A DNA stretch of 53,444 nucleotides from a virus. The notes under the pieces were generated by a model, which worked only from the letters and a program-made list of their open reading frames with translations, had not been told where the DNA came from and ran no database searches. The stretch is from positions 1-53,444 of the IMG/VR virus record IMGVR_UViG_3300007609_000025; one strand, written 5' to 3'. Both the position numbers and the translations under genes were made by a program. Positions within the stretch are counted from its first letter, which is position 1; the number at the start of each line of letters is the position of its first letter. Below are positions 36,901 through 43,007 of this stretch, in pieces.

Positions 36901-39895
36901 TAATTACTTAGAAGTAATAGGTAGAGCTACTTTTGCTGCTAAAGATGTTATAAATGTTGCAAAGAGCACTTTTTATGGGCAAGACTTAATATCTATTCAA
37001 CCAGTAAACCTAACTTCTGATAGCTTATTTACTGTTAATACTCCTACAGCGCTACCAGGAGCCTCTTTCTTTTCTATAAGTGCGCCTACTGCTCTGCCTG
37101 CTGCAGCATATATAGGGGTTGATGAGAATGAAAAACTTGAGTACAGGTTCGATCAAATACTTAACATTATTGGAGATCCTGTACCTATAGCACTAAATGA
37201 TGTTTTTTCAAACTTTAGTTATAGAGAGGGATTTGCTTGGACTAAGTACGCATTAGCAGTAGAAGACGTTGTAGATTTAACTGTATTAACTACTAGCGGA
37301 TTAGTAGATAAACCAATTCTTTCTGTTAGCGATCTTATCGGTAACTATGCTTTTGGTGAATTAAAGTTAGAAGATAAAATAGATATTGACTATGATAGTC
37401 TATTTAACCCTATAGTGCAAAAAAATTCTGACTTCTACACATGGTTTATCAAAGATAAGTTATCCACTACGTTTGCAGATTGGTTCTATATGAATGAAGC
37501 TACTAAACTTGATCTAGGGGACTTGGTTAATAATACTGTACCTTTAGATTATAGAGAAGTATTTGATTGGAACAATACAACTAAGATTAAACCTGCTGAG
37601 TGGGAGCAAGTATTCTCCTTTGACGCTACTAGAAAAATAACTGTAAGAGTATATGATATAATGGTTATCGAACCTGCAAGTTATGATGCAGATACCCTTA
37701 TAAACCTTAATAAAAGTACTGTTGATGTGTCTCAATTAATTACTATAGGCCGTAAAATGAACCGCACTGCAGGTTCACTTATTGACATAACACAGCCTCT
37801 TAGAGTAAGTGCAAGTAACTTATTAGAAATAGTCTCTCCGCTACTAGTTGACCTAAATGAAGGAGTAACATTTGAAAAAGCTGTAGTAGACGGTTCTGAG
37901 ATATTTACTCCTGTAGCCTCTGAGCTGTCTGGTATTAACTTTTTTAACCCAACTCAGTTTTCTATTACAGGAGCTGCGTTCTTTACCCCTATAGCAACTG
38001 CTATAGACGCTAACGATTTGTTTAATATAAGTAAAAAAGTACCTATAGATGTTACGGCTACATTTGAATCTGATTTTATGAAGATGGTAGATGCTATAAA
38101 TGTCTTTAAAACCGAAGCAATACCTTACTTAAAAACAATAAATGATAGTTTAAATGATCAACCAAACGACAATGCTTTAGCATTATATGACCAAATTTGG
38201 GATTACTATCAGAACACATTTTTAAAGAGCTACTATGACCAATGGACTCCTAAAATAGCTAAGCTTGCTGATATAGCCAAATCAGTATCTTCCAGTGTGG
38301 ACCTTCAAAAAGAAATTAGGACCACTCTAAATGCTATATGGAATTGGCTTCAGGTATTTTTAGAGCCTAAAATAAAAAGTATAGACAGTTCTTTAGATAG
38401 TATTGACAATAAGTTAACTGACACAAATAACTTTTTAGAAAGTATTGACAATAAGGTAACTGACCTAAATAACTTTTTAGAAAGTATTGACAATAAGTTA
38501 ACTGATACAAATAACTTTTTAGAGACTATAGACAGTTCTTTAGATAGTATGGACGATAAGTTAACTGACACAAATAACTTTTTAGAGACCATAGACAGTT
38601 CTTTAGACAGTATGGACGATAAGTTAACTGACACAAATGGCTTTTTAGATACCATAGACAGTTCTTTAGATAGTATGGACGATAAGTTAACTGACGCAAA
38701 TGGCTTTTTAGATAATATAAAAGGGGTACTAGATTCTATAGAGCTTCATATGTTTAACATCGAAGGTAATACTGCTTGGTTAGACGATATTGAAAAAGTA
38801 TTACGTGAGTCCATATTCTTAAAAGCTCTTGGCGACTTACAAGATATAAATAAAGTTAGGTATACTTATCCAGGAGCTACTACTACTTATGTGCCTGGAT
38901 ACAAGACAGGAGGCATGGTAGACGGCCCCGGTACTGGAACTAGTGACTCTATACCTGCTAGACTTTCAAAAGGCGAATTTGTATTAACTGCTAATACTGT
39001 TTCTAAGCTTGGACCAGAATTTTTAAATACATTAAATACTACTGGAAGGCTAGACTCTGCCCTATCCACTTTCGGGATACGCGGAGATACGCAGATGGCC
39101 CATATTAATGATACAGAAGCTAATTTACTAAAAAGTATTGGAGGCTCAGGCACGACTAATTCTGCTACAGGACTAAAACAGTACTTTTTTGATGGATATA
39201 GAAATATCTTAGGAGAAACAGCTGCTTCTGCTTATTCTTCAGGGTTTAATGCTATTGCTAACACTAATATAGGGTTTGAAGCTTACAGACCAGAAAGAGT
39301 AAGTTCTAACTCTAACTGGGATACAGCGAACTATGCACCTAATAGTTTTGCTAAACAGGCTATTGTTTATGCAGCACAATATATTGCAGCTTCTAGAAAC
39401 GGAAAAAACTGGGGCGTTGGAGATGCAGCCTCAGCAGTAGGAGATCTATGGTTTGAGTATGACAGACCTAATAGAGTTCAGTTTAATAGGGGTAATAGAT
39501 TTAATAACTCATCTCCTTCTACTAGTAATTGGGACTCTATAATAAATAGGGTAAAAGGCCTATATCCTGCTTTTGCTAACGGAGGTATTGTTTCAGGACC
39601 TGGAAATGGTACTAGCGACTCTATTTTGGCTATGCTATCTGACGGAGAGTATATTGTTAGAAATTCTTCTGTTGACAATGTGGGGGTAGATACGTTAGAC
39701 TATATTAATAATAATGGGGCTCTACCTACAGGCGACACTAACATTGAAGTCAACATAATAAACAAAGGTCAGCCAGTAGAAACTGAGACGCAACCTGAAG
39801 TTAAAATAGTAAACGGCAAAATGGTGGTAGATGTAGTACTTAAAGACTTAAGAACTAATGGCCCTATAAAACGTAGCATAAAGAAGATTAAATAA
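24992..39895 (+). CDS. Giant tape measure protein (4967 aa)
   Basis: The protein sets tail length and passes through the envelope at injection. It starts at TTG 24992, one base after the chaperone stop, with AAAGG upstream. Parts in order: helical N-terminus; hydrophobic segments ~72-95, ~473-505 and ~613-656; coiled coils ~840-1350; lysozyme/transglycosylase-like domain ~1414-1545 (RQRESSNRY, likely E1428, and ASGAYQFTRGTW); coiled coil ~1560-1760; Gly/Ala hydrophobic stretch ~1889-2003; GG-V-DSVPAML-PGEF motif ~2412-2460; helical region with a duplicated module; ~60 degenerate 14-residue aromatic repeats ~3465-4358; coiled-coil repeats ~4464-4576; two more GG...DSI...GE[FY] motifs ~4637 and ~4861. 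By the lambda rule (~0.15 nm per residue) the tail would exceed 700 nm. Confidence 0.92.
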   Translation: MANANSNININVKAKGAQRSAKDVNAVADALGKLGVRSDKASTSTDGLSRSQTRLGQASAASGRQFSSQAAGLGGLVGAYAGAAATIFALQQAFSALNKAAQVENIVRGTQTLAAEVGESGNKIIKSIQEITDSQLTLGEAAEKANLALSTGFSTKQIEGLAFVANQASRALGRNLSDAFERVVRGSAKLEPELLDELGIFTRLDPAVRKYAKEINKSVNELTEFERRQAFVNEVIEEGTRKFSAIDTSAPSAQKSLEKLSTALINIGTQVGGLLANTLAPLADFFSKDITGALSIFGIVAAQVSRVGFRELSGAAQGVNTRLSSFRANLLESGSQSDAARFTLSALNKTLMDQESIIAKGTKKQKEVAASIFAIGKQGKLSASDLEDFSRVTKEQIKLQKESQAFAANEIKALQAKGVTTTAAKNKLADYKDAIVASTAAQAKLNRSLALSETALATVSSSARRTSASITILTGAVKTATAVINVFSRVISGVFIFTALLPVIESLIGVFPKLEAQITNIKNAFLDARDAQKSYETGIRSLSNTAGISGISKEYETLGRSAREAAATQEEVLTFLTKIGKVELPAISSVIAGIKGVSVQAVDANNAVANLQGGLSLLAIAGVGVAAVALKTFAVPMGAVIAGVAGLALGVEALIAKFTSYTPVVAGFFEKVLSFVGVGATALTTTEAQIASVEGKIEELKSSLADAKTLDEYLGIRQFIDSLESALPLIADGSIAIRQFAAELSKSTGLNIEDISRNLVESSDGVLTINNIAVGLRNAQGQIQKTTGAAKDLLETSIGFSTVFLNASSELTNFNVSSRELIQTVESLASAEVNLRDKLKGVSSELAVIAREEEEAVRARDALIKSIEGTDYSSVEAQRLINLDDRTKELNLQRRQLEATRREVEAQLKVDEDRLAILKNIGDELNKQEKTYEKILQSISAEIKAFEDVNLQGVFDMESLTSAETSFGVAANKIKNLSSTLSKDLNNITQDFERVFGPDSIFNLEEPFDKANESITEFLARMQGSINITPELSAELRKAENASNQLDSSAKGVLGTFILQIKALEALKKEVARTVRDINLDELRTAINAEISIIQQARSNRQTTASLAKEERDLSLQILDANLRTTEEKTNQLINTLNTNRELLNIQESMLGSQLEISKAKIEASKIELDNAKSLLELGNRGIQNSKINKDLKELFDIVNDVVGAGIDVATAEKESEQVAIEIANLDKLAALDKQRFAIEREVIAERSAQADLQNKMELARIKIDSDSRVKALEERKNQIAEDRRILELRDELQKEERKAADEDKKLQLETLNKRVEEANRLISGMKNFVSEYGIENDDFLSRYSAELRNFITQLAGLINSIGTIGNLGSGQAVVASQGARPVGPDDGFRGSNGSVTNNFENVSIEGLSPSDSSSIVDGILKTIRQRESSNRYNVTNYAWGEGSTASGAYQFTRGTWAREAAKAGVGTEYRDAMSAPASVQDAVAESYVRDILTRGGGRLESVPTEWYTGNLQGNMSAEALRVNRGLTSEQYNTGWMRDFEKINGSLTATTANLQDASDSLKRNAQIQQNTQTALSSLENDRLNAAESSLDRQIALEKQRGNAAASASEAAAAGQSAQIQNESRLLDKREEANSAQRQAEEANNKNRERAVQLEEKLARVRLAQATFEGLSRFGNLLQRVTAGVAEERQARAQESYNESLEAHEEKLERVKEARDRESEAVTASMDILRDRREIERSMLDSIAAGIDGYSDYFKLQKEYLDNIDETSNSTESLKLIQQDRLLAEQEGYLAQVRLEFSANALAEANSKLERAQNSVVNELGSMISSLGDAGQKLVSFTTFVQGLAAAASQGVSGGGILGTIGQLFGFDFSNIFKSILAPLDLLTSTLTGSFKSSAAAVSSVAEGAVKAQGALSGVSKVLSGLGSIVSTAFAGASLGAMTGGSTVEAQIGGALGSVVGASIAAAVSGTAFGSALGSFLGPIGTVLGGLLGGWIGGLLGGGSSKYTTAEFNIATDRVSAGGAQGNALEPIAQYAKSLNTLLEDIIGVSNRARSFDVLLRTREGDIRQQELSTTINGSQIRRGVNFNDAESVSKTTFELLLKGFTTAAFDVRQAIGRLDFSDDIEKNLEKISFAASFREIINNIQDQITSSYITLDQEVDKIAATTAANINQVTNGLVADFQDLITRTIDVFGENSYRVGQLESYGSSLLLSYAGLAVSAGGAVSIIEREAEDMNNLALVFASIEGETRGFRDSLIQLGTSASEADRILETGIALKIQKVAKDFEEAIDKAVNLSKNINNEVYDSLEEIFKAQSLLVQDARLVQSTVSGTFGIISKTENLIYRQRMRLIAESSDEQLIAIRALTAVTAEYSDAVTQATAQAEIASRTLLGLFNTSEIQKSARRSESRLSFNFASVGLASGGVVPGTNAQQNKDSVPAMLMPGEFVINKKSSEKIGYDTLYSLNSGNFNQMAAGGRVETGLSGGALTTTATPSNTRSSFAAYEFDGTAAFISFAEAANILTDANEELYDQYLNIFRSINSNLVPALEFTQDKLTEGNILLARAAFEYSTGVRDAVSVTDSLNKIIAETRTQEVLRQAGLVASIDEIGNFVDASDSFFLSLQSPKDSLVEQSGLYKELYTATNELNKLLAQGSITTDQYNSSIDALNTAYTASIELVREYNEFFIDLNDSLDDTGALSNVRALVATYVNSIDRVSYAVQDGIIATEDAYKKEIQVNTLYNQRRLALVQDSTEEQLKVLRDAATTAEDYGGGIGTIVDFTYSVGAATELLTRQLQAASESFASFETSLVDFYNSTLQASTGFGSRLTRSVESIFLEAGIIFEESLSEFFGSVGNFAVKAQQGLIGLNDLETALGQLNYQLTVSESINIETYKTGVSILQTSFIDFVSTFQDMREELDSAKDSMESFRSSLYDSFNSVVRDITRLLEGMVSTYRTNFENLKGLFNSAVSDQASAEEELYNTLFDAQKAFAAAGGNLSQHVDRINDIVQGLDPQYTGYAGLDQYLTDLKLDIESGTAAIGSIDTTTPISELRNSLEDQLQRLSELQALPDSADKFVKISRALSTITDLESQISGTTNTTDSLKEAALALVGVEKELNLNNTTEGLRNVDLTLTEIQEDLLKRAVDARDAYNDANSVLDGYNAALADNTVYIDGLADATLNVNQKIELFTDKLASVSDEFANVQAAIDSVTTANLSDALSNIVFSQDAYNIAVEPFSNSAEVLEQLTASIAEYQNIVDAKTAYEELYGAIDIASNTLPLEEFQELNTELQFLENNLTSILQAMDPTAMGLDSLETVFKTFVTDAIALLETPIQLDIVEPSLNTDLQQYTLNTTSTESNQVAFGTSATNSLLQSILTDGLGVRSPGYLYYNNLYLEDIRKILSELLVVSGGVVPALNDIAAPVAGESSVSSGTSTVYAGPNVSNLSGLTGQLFSVTEPIAKPADYFYIVVPQIIRFDQLIDIVKAELDIYDFATIVKVSHTIDTWIDIVKRTTNFDEWLDVVKRNTTFNEWLNIVKIDTKFTDWVTIVKQDHDYRTWFNQPTPLDTNYLKWFIPKPENTSWGMWFSAPTLTETGFADWFTWPPTTKWETSGYDWFDISRREIRYIDFFDVREKIDINTFVASIPVTAETFFNISTMTTTFDDWFYISPKAGIGFYDFFTGLVTVDTKASDWFVLDSPIDLVPSDLYTVSSPVELSAYSLFKPKVENIEASALYSIQSPLLLNPNEVLAINELAKLPLSYVDIFELGTTRLEITDMFENYSVNGGFDFVRARIDSSDIFDIEAFRQSGFESKLKIDPSDLFTEVDNNWWVPEKTVGITPDTFFSPLTGVAPYDFFFVEPTLLATNFYDWFDAADKIDISNVFELFQPIPLDLRNAFDLSNTREPLAPSQVFTLSPNPTVVQASQVFSIGAKYRLQGNEILEFIPYEILASEFIDFSYLRSNPYQVTAIDLFTLLGTVPVNLFNYLEVIGRATFAAKDVINVAKSTFYGQDLISIQPVNLTSDSLFTVNTPTALPGASFFSISAPTALPAAAYIGVDENEKLEYRFDQILNIIGDPVPIALNDVFSNFSYREGFAWTKYALAVEDVVDLTVLTTSGLVDKPILSVSDLIGNYAFGELKLEDKIDIDYDSLFNPIVQKNSDFYTWFIKDKLSTTFADWFYMNEATKLDLGDLVNNTVPLDYREVFDWNNTTKIKPAEWEQVFSFDATRKITVRVYDIMVIEPASYDADTLINLNKSTVDVSQLITIGRKMNRTAGSLIDITQPLRVSASNLLEIVSPLLVDLNEGVTFEKAVVDGSEIFTPVASELSGINFFNPTQFSITGAAFFTPIATAIDANDLFNISKKVPIDVTATFESDFMKMVDAINVFKTEAIPYLKTINDSLNDQPNDNALALYDQIWDYYQNTFLKSYYDQWTPKIAKLADIAKSVSSSVDLQKEIRTTLNAIWNWLQVFLEPKIKSIDSSLDSIDNKLTDTNNFLESIDNKVTDLNNFLESIDNKLTDTNNFLETIDSSLDSMDDKLTDTNNFLETIDSSLDSMDDKLTDTNGFLDTIDSSLDSMDDKLTDANGFLDNIKGVLDSIELHMFNIEGNTAWLDDIEKVLRESIFLKALGDLQDINKVRYTYPGATTTYVPGYKTGGMVDGPGTGTSDSIPARLSKGEFVLTANTVSKLGPEFLNTLNTTGRLDSALSTFGIRGDTQMAHINDTEANLLKSIGGSGTTNSATGLKQYFFDGYRNILGETAASAYSSGFNAIANTNIGFEAYRPERVSSNSNWDTANYAPNSFAKQAIVYAAQYIAASRNGKNWGVGDAASAVGDLWFEYDRPNRVQFNRGNRFNNSSPSTSNWDSIINRVKGLYPAFANGGIVSGPGNGTSDSILAMLSDGEYIVRNSSVDNVGVDTLDYINNNGALPTGDTNIEVNIINKGQPVETETQPEVKIVNGKMVVDVVLKDLRTNGPIKRSIKKIK
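29232..29625 (+). other. Peptidoglycan-cleaving domain inside the tape measure
   Basis: Residues ~1414-1545 of the tape measure read ILKTIRQRESSNRY ... STASGAYQFTRGTW ... AVAESYVRDIL ... VPTEWYTGN, the pattern of lysozyme/transglycosylase-like domains with E1428 as likely catalytic acid. Such domains open a local hole in the cell wall during DNA injection. Confidence 0.72.
35384..38065 (+). repeat. About 60 degenerate 14-residue repeats in the tape measure
   Basis: The protein segment can be cut into about 60 units of mostly 13-15 residues, each starting with [DENS]-[WLFV]-[FIL], for example DWFYISPKAGIGFY, DFFTGLVTVDTKAS, DWFVLDSPIDLVPS, DLYTVSSPVELSAY. A Pro or charged turn often follows, then a hydrophobic residue before the next unit. 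DNA identity between units is low, so the array is old. The first five or so units are W-I-V-K-rich (EWLDVVKRNTTFN, EWLNIVKIDTKFT). Confidence 0.75.
38381..38716 (+). repeat. Near-identical coiled-coil repeats (42- and 63-bp units)
   Basis: Tandem DNA repeats encode MDDKLTDTNNFLET-type 14-residue units, four of them preceded by IDSSLDS to make 21-residue units. Both lengths are whole heptads (two or three), so copy changes keep the coiled-coil register. High DNA identity means the copies are recent. Confidence 0.9.
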
Positions 39896-40266
39896 TGGCA
39901 ATATACCCCACAGACGCTGCAATGAGTGATAGACAACCCGATAGGGGCTACTCTATAAGTAAAAGAACTAATAGTACTAGATTTAGTACTACTTTAGGGT
40001 ACGAAAAAACTAAATTACTAACTAGAAGGCAGCTTAGGACTTTTACTTTTACTTATAGTAATATAGATGATACTGCAAAAGATAATATAGAAAATTTTTA
40101 CGCTGCTAGAGGTGGAGATTTTGAATCATTTGTTTTAGAGCTGTCTCACTTCAATCTTAGCGGCACTACTCTCGTTAGGTTTGGGGGAGATTTAGTAATA
40201 GATCATGTAATATCAGGTAATGATATAAACTACTATACCATAACATTAACGTTGGTGGAGGCATAA
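39895..40266 (+). CDS. Minor tail protein M-like (tail tip)
   Basis: This is a 123-residue protein directly after the tape measure (TAATG overlap). The pattern RRQLRTFTFTYSNIDDTAKDNIENFYAARGGDFESFVLEL ... LVRF ... ITLTLVEA matches the lambda gpM-like family that begins the distal tail tip. In lambda, M joins the tape-measure end to L and J. Length is typical. Confidence 0.72.
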   Translation: MAIYPTDAAMSDRQPDRGYSISKRTNSTRFSTTLGYEKTKLLTRRQLRTFTFTYSNIDDTAKDNIENFYAARGGDFESFVLELSHFNLSGTTLVRFGGDLVIDHVISGNDINYYTITLTLVEA

Positions 40267-42063
40267 ATGTCTTCTAGACTGTACGATTTTACTTTAACAC
40301 TTGCTAATACTTCTTCTCTAGAGGCAGGTATGTCTATATATGGAACCTCTTCTAATGCTTTAGGAGAAGTAATCTCAGTTACTGGTAGTAATGCAAAAGT
40401 AAAAGTTAGTAATGTTTCTCATTACTTTCAAGTTGGAGAGACTATACTATCTAATAGCAGTAGCGTAGATATCACCTATGAATCTCAAAGATATACAAGT
40501 ACCCCCGTAGTAATATTTTCTAATACCTACTCTATAGACGGCACTACAAACACTTTTTCATTGCCAGTATCAGCGGACTATAAGTCTGAAATTCAAATAT
40601 ATGCTGATAATATATTAGTGCCTCAAAGTTTATATGAGTTTCCTAGTACTGCTTTAGACAATCTAGGTGTAGACTTTAACTTAGCTCAGATTGCTACTTT
40701 TCCTGCAGCTAATGACACTGCAGTAATAACTGAGGCACTATTTCCTGATACTTCTATAACCTCTTTAGACTTAGTAGTTGCTAGAGGACTATCGAATGTT
40801 AACTCTTTTATAGCTTCTGCTACGCCAAAAGAGCAAACTAATATATTAACAACAACTGTATCTGATATTACCCCCTCAAACTATATTGCAGTAAATAACA
40901 GTTTTGAGCAAGAGCCTATAGTTAGACTGTACTCTATATATTATCCTGGCAATTGGTACCCTCCTACTGCTAATGGCAATCCTAATGACTCTTCTTTAGG
41001 TAGCGCGTGGCCTTACCCTTTTCCTTTACGTTATGCTCAGATTTTTGGAGAAGATTTTAACATACCTAACTATAGTATTACTTTCGCCAATAATAGTTAT
41101 AGAGCATTTCCTATAAACTACCCTGGTATTAGTATATCTTCTGATGGCAGTGTAGGAGAGCTAAGTTTAGAGCTTAGTAGTATTGATTTTACTATTGTGT
41201 CTTTAATAGAGAATCCTAACCTAATAGGTTATAATAATACTTCTTCTGTTTCTGCATATGTAAACGGGGACTTAGTTACTAATATTGATCCTCGAACAGT
41301 GCCTGGAAATGCCTTATTTGATTCTAGTATTGTAGATCTTAGAGGTGGTCAGAATATTGCTTTTGATTATGATACTACTATTTCTTTAGGAGAAGAGTGG
41401 GTAAGTACTCTAAAAGATTCTAGAGACCTACTAGGCGCTGTAGTAGAAATAAAAACTATATTTGCGTCTATGTTACAATTTTGGCCTGAGTACTCTAGGA
41501 TTGTTTCTATATCTGATAATATAATTACTTTAGATAGTAGTGCTGTATATAGAGTAGGAGATGTTGTTAAAGCAAATAGTACTAGCGATGAAAAAACAAT
41601 AGCCGCAGTATACCAAGACAATAGAATTAAGTTACAAGAAAGTGACTACTCTAGCGCTACCATAGGCGACTCTTTATTTATAGTTAATCAAAATGCAGAT
41701 GAAAATGCCTATGTTGAGAATAAATTCATTATTACTAAGATGAACAGCTATGATGATAATACAGTAAATTTCAACTTGTCAAATAGAACTACTAACCTTC
41801 TTGACACGCTACCTAAGCGTAAATTTTATAGAGGAACTTGTCCTTGGCAATATAAAGGCACTGAATGTAAATACCCTGCTTCTGGTTCTGGTACTATACC
41901 TAGCACCTTTCCTGAAAAAACTGCTAATGGGTACTTTACAGCTAATAATGCAGAAACACAAGATCCTAAGCTAGATGTCTGCTCTAAAAGTCTAAGTGCG
42001 TGTAGACTAAGAAATAACAGCCAAAACTTTGGTGGATTTATAGGTGTTAGTGATGAGATTTGA
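40267..42063 (+). CDS. Minor tail protein L-like with four-cysteine C-terminus
   Basis: This is a 598-residue protein. The C-terminal ~230 residues follow the gpL-like pattern and contain C525 (GTCPWQYKGTEC), C534, C572 and C579 (LDVCSKSLSACRLRNN). Four such cysteines bind an iron-sulfur cluster in lambda gpL, so the same is likely here. The N-terminal ~370 residues are an additional beta-rich region not present in short L proteins (lambda L is ~230 residues), with YYPGNWYPPTANGNPND and other Pro/Asn-rich strands. It is coupled to M upstream and overlaps the K-like gene by 11 bases. Confidence 0.75.
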   Translation: MSSRLYDFTLTLANTSSLEAGMSIYGTSSNALGEVISVTGSNAKVKVSNVSHYFQVGETILSNSSSVDITYESQRYTSTPVVIFSNTYSIDGTTNTFSLPVSADYKSEIQIYADNILVPQSLYEFPSTALDNLGVDFNLAQIATFPAANDTAVITEALFPDTSITSLDLVVARGLSNVNSFIASATPKEQTNILTTTVSDITPSNYIAVNNSFEQEPIVRLYSIYYPGNWYPPTANGNPNDSSLGSAWPYPFPLRYAQIFGEDFNIPNYSITFANNSYRAFPINYPGISISSDGSVGELSLELSSIDFTIVSLIENPNLIGYNNTSSVSAYVNGDLVTNIDPRTVPGNALFDSSIVDLRGGQNIAFDYDTTISLGEEWVSTLKDSRDLLGAVVEIKTIFASMLQFWPEYSRIVSISDNIITLDSSAVYRVGDVVKANSTSDEKTIAAVYQDNRIKLQESDYSSATIGDSLFIVNQNADENAYVENKFIITKMNSYDDNTVNFNLSNRTTNLLDTLPKRKFYRGTCPWQYKGTECKYPASGSGTIPSTFPEKTANGYFTANNAETQDPKLDVCSKSLSACRLRNNSQNFGGFIGVSDEI

Positions 42064-42424
42064 AGAATTAAAAGACACTATGGGTAAATATTCTCAAAGC
42101 CAATACCCTTATGAAGCTTGTGGTATCATAACTAAGTCATTTAACTTTGTGCCGTCTAAGAACATAAGTAAGAGGCCTAAACATAGCTTTATGTTAGATC
42201 CTATACTCATGCTAGATTATGATAAAGATATATGGGGCATATTTCACTCTCACACAGACGATAGGTTTGTAGAGCCTAGCTCTGAAGATTTAAAAATGTG
42301 CGTCTATACAAACTTAAAATTTATACTTGGAATTAATAATAAATTTTATATATACTGGTACGATATAGATAAGGATATAAAAAGATATGAATACTTCAAA
42401 GAAAGTCACTGTAAAAATCTCTGA
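42053..42424 (+). CDS. Tail tip JAMM/Mov34-type metalloprotease (gpK-like)
   Basis: This is a 123-residue protein with a full JAMM zinc site: E21 (YPYEACGI), H65-x-H67 (FHSHTDD), S76 and D79 (SSED). Lambda gpK carries this domain plus an NlpC peptidase; here only the JAMM part is present. The substrate is unknown; tail-tip maturation or cell-wall action is suggested for the family. I used ATG 42053 with AGGTG upstream. It overlaps L by 11 bases and the I-like gene by 38. Confidence 0.82.
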   Translation: MRFEELKDTMGKYSQSQYPYEACGIITKSFNFVPSKNISKRPKHSFMLDPILMLDYDKDIWGIFHSHTDDRFVEPSSEDLKMCVYTNLKFILGINNKFYIYWYDIDKDIKRYEYFKESHCKNL

Positions 42425-43007
42425 GCCTTTGCTTCAGTTTTTTGAGGTAGAGGAAATAGTGATATTTGCTAGTGACTATAGTGACATAATATCTTGCCTA
42501 CTAAACCAATTTCCTTATTTTTATAAATTTTATACTTCTATAGACTCTAAGAGTAAATTCCAGGACATATGCCTAATAGAAGACAGACGCCCTATTAACA
42601 GCTCCTTATACTCTAAAAAGTTAACCAAAGATACTGAGGTATTTTTAGCTCCCTTAATATTCGGTAATCAAATGTCTTACTCAGAATACTACTCTGAGTT
42701 ATCTTCTAGTTTTATATACCCCTTATTTGGGTTATCTACTGCAAGCTATGAAACTTCAGACTTTGAAGGGCTAAATAAAAGAATAATTGACTCTTCTTTA
42801 TTCGGTAATGCCGAGCAAATATATGATGTAAATATACGAACGCAAAACGACTCTTTTGGTGCTTTACGAATAAATAATAATGCTAACTTGCCTGTACCTA
42901 TAATATACGGTATGACAAGAGCTTCAGGCACTATAATAAATACCTATATTAAAAGTTATAGAGCGGACCCAGATATATTTAGCGTTAAAGACGTAATGGT
43001 AAAATGA
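42387..43007 (+). CDS. Tail tip assembly protein I-like
   Basis: This is a 206-residue protein between K-like and J-like genes, the place of lambda gpI. The first ~90 residues (VTVKISEPLLQFFEVEEIVIFASDYSDIISCLLNQFP ... TKDTEVFLAPLIFG) suggest the ubiquitin-like fold of gpI N-termini. The last part, NLPVPIIYGMTRASGTIINTYI, is the typical passage that precedes J. It overlaps the upstream gene by 38 bases and the next by ATGA, so translation is tightly coupled. Confidence 0.68.
   Translation: MNTSKKVTVKISEPLLQFFEVEEIVIFASDYSDIISCLLNQFPYFYKFYTSIDSKSKFQDICLIEDRRPINSSLYSKKLTKDTEVFLAPLIFGNQMSYSEYYSELSSSFIYPLFGLSTASYETSDFEGLNKRIIDSSLFGNAEQIYDVNIRTQNDSFGALRINNNANLPVPIIYGMTRASGTIINTYIKSYRADPDIFSVKDVMVK

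Noticed and set aside
38350-38655. Minus-strand frame over the coiled-coil repeats
   Set aside because: It is a repeat artefact opposite the tape measure with a highly periodic protein (SILSKKLFVSVNL).
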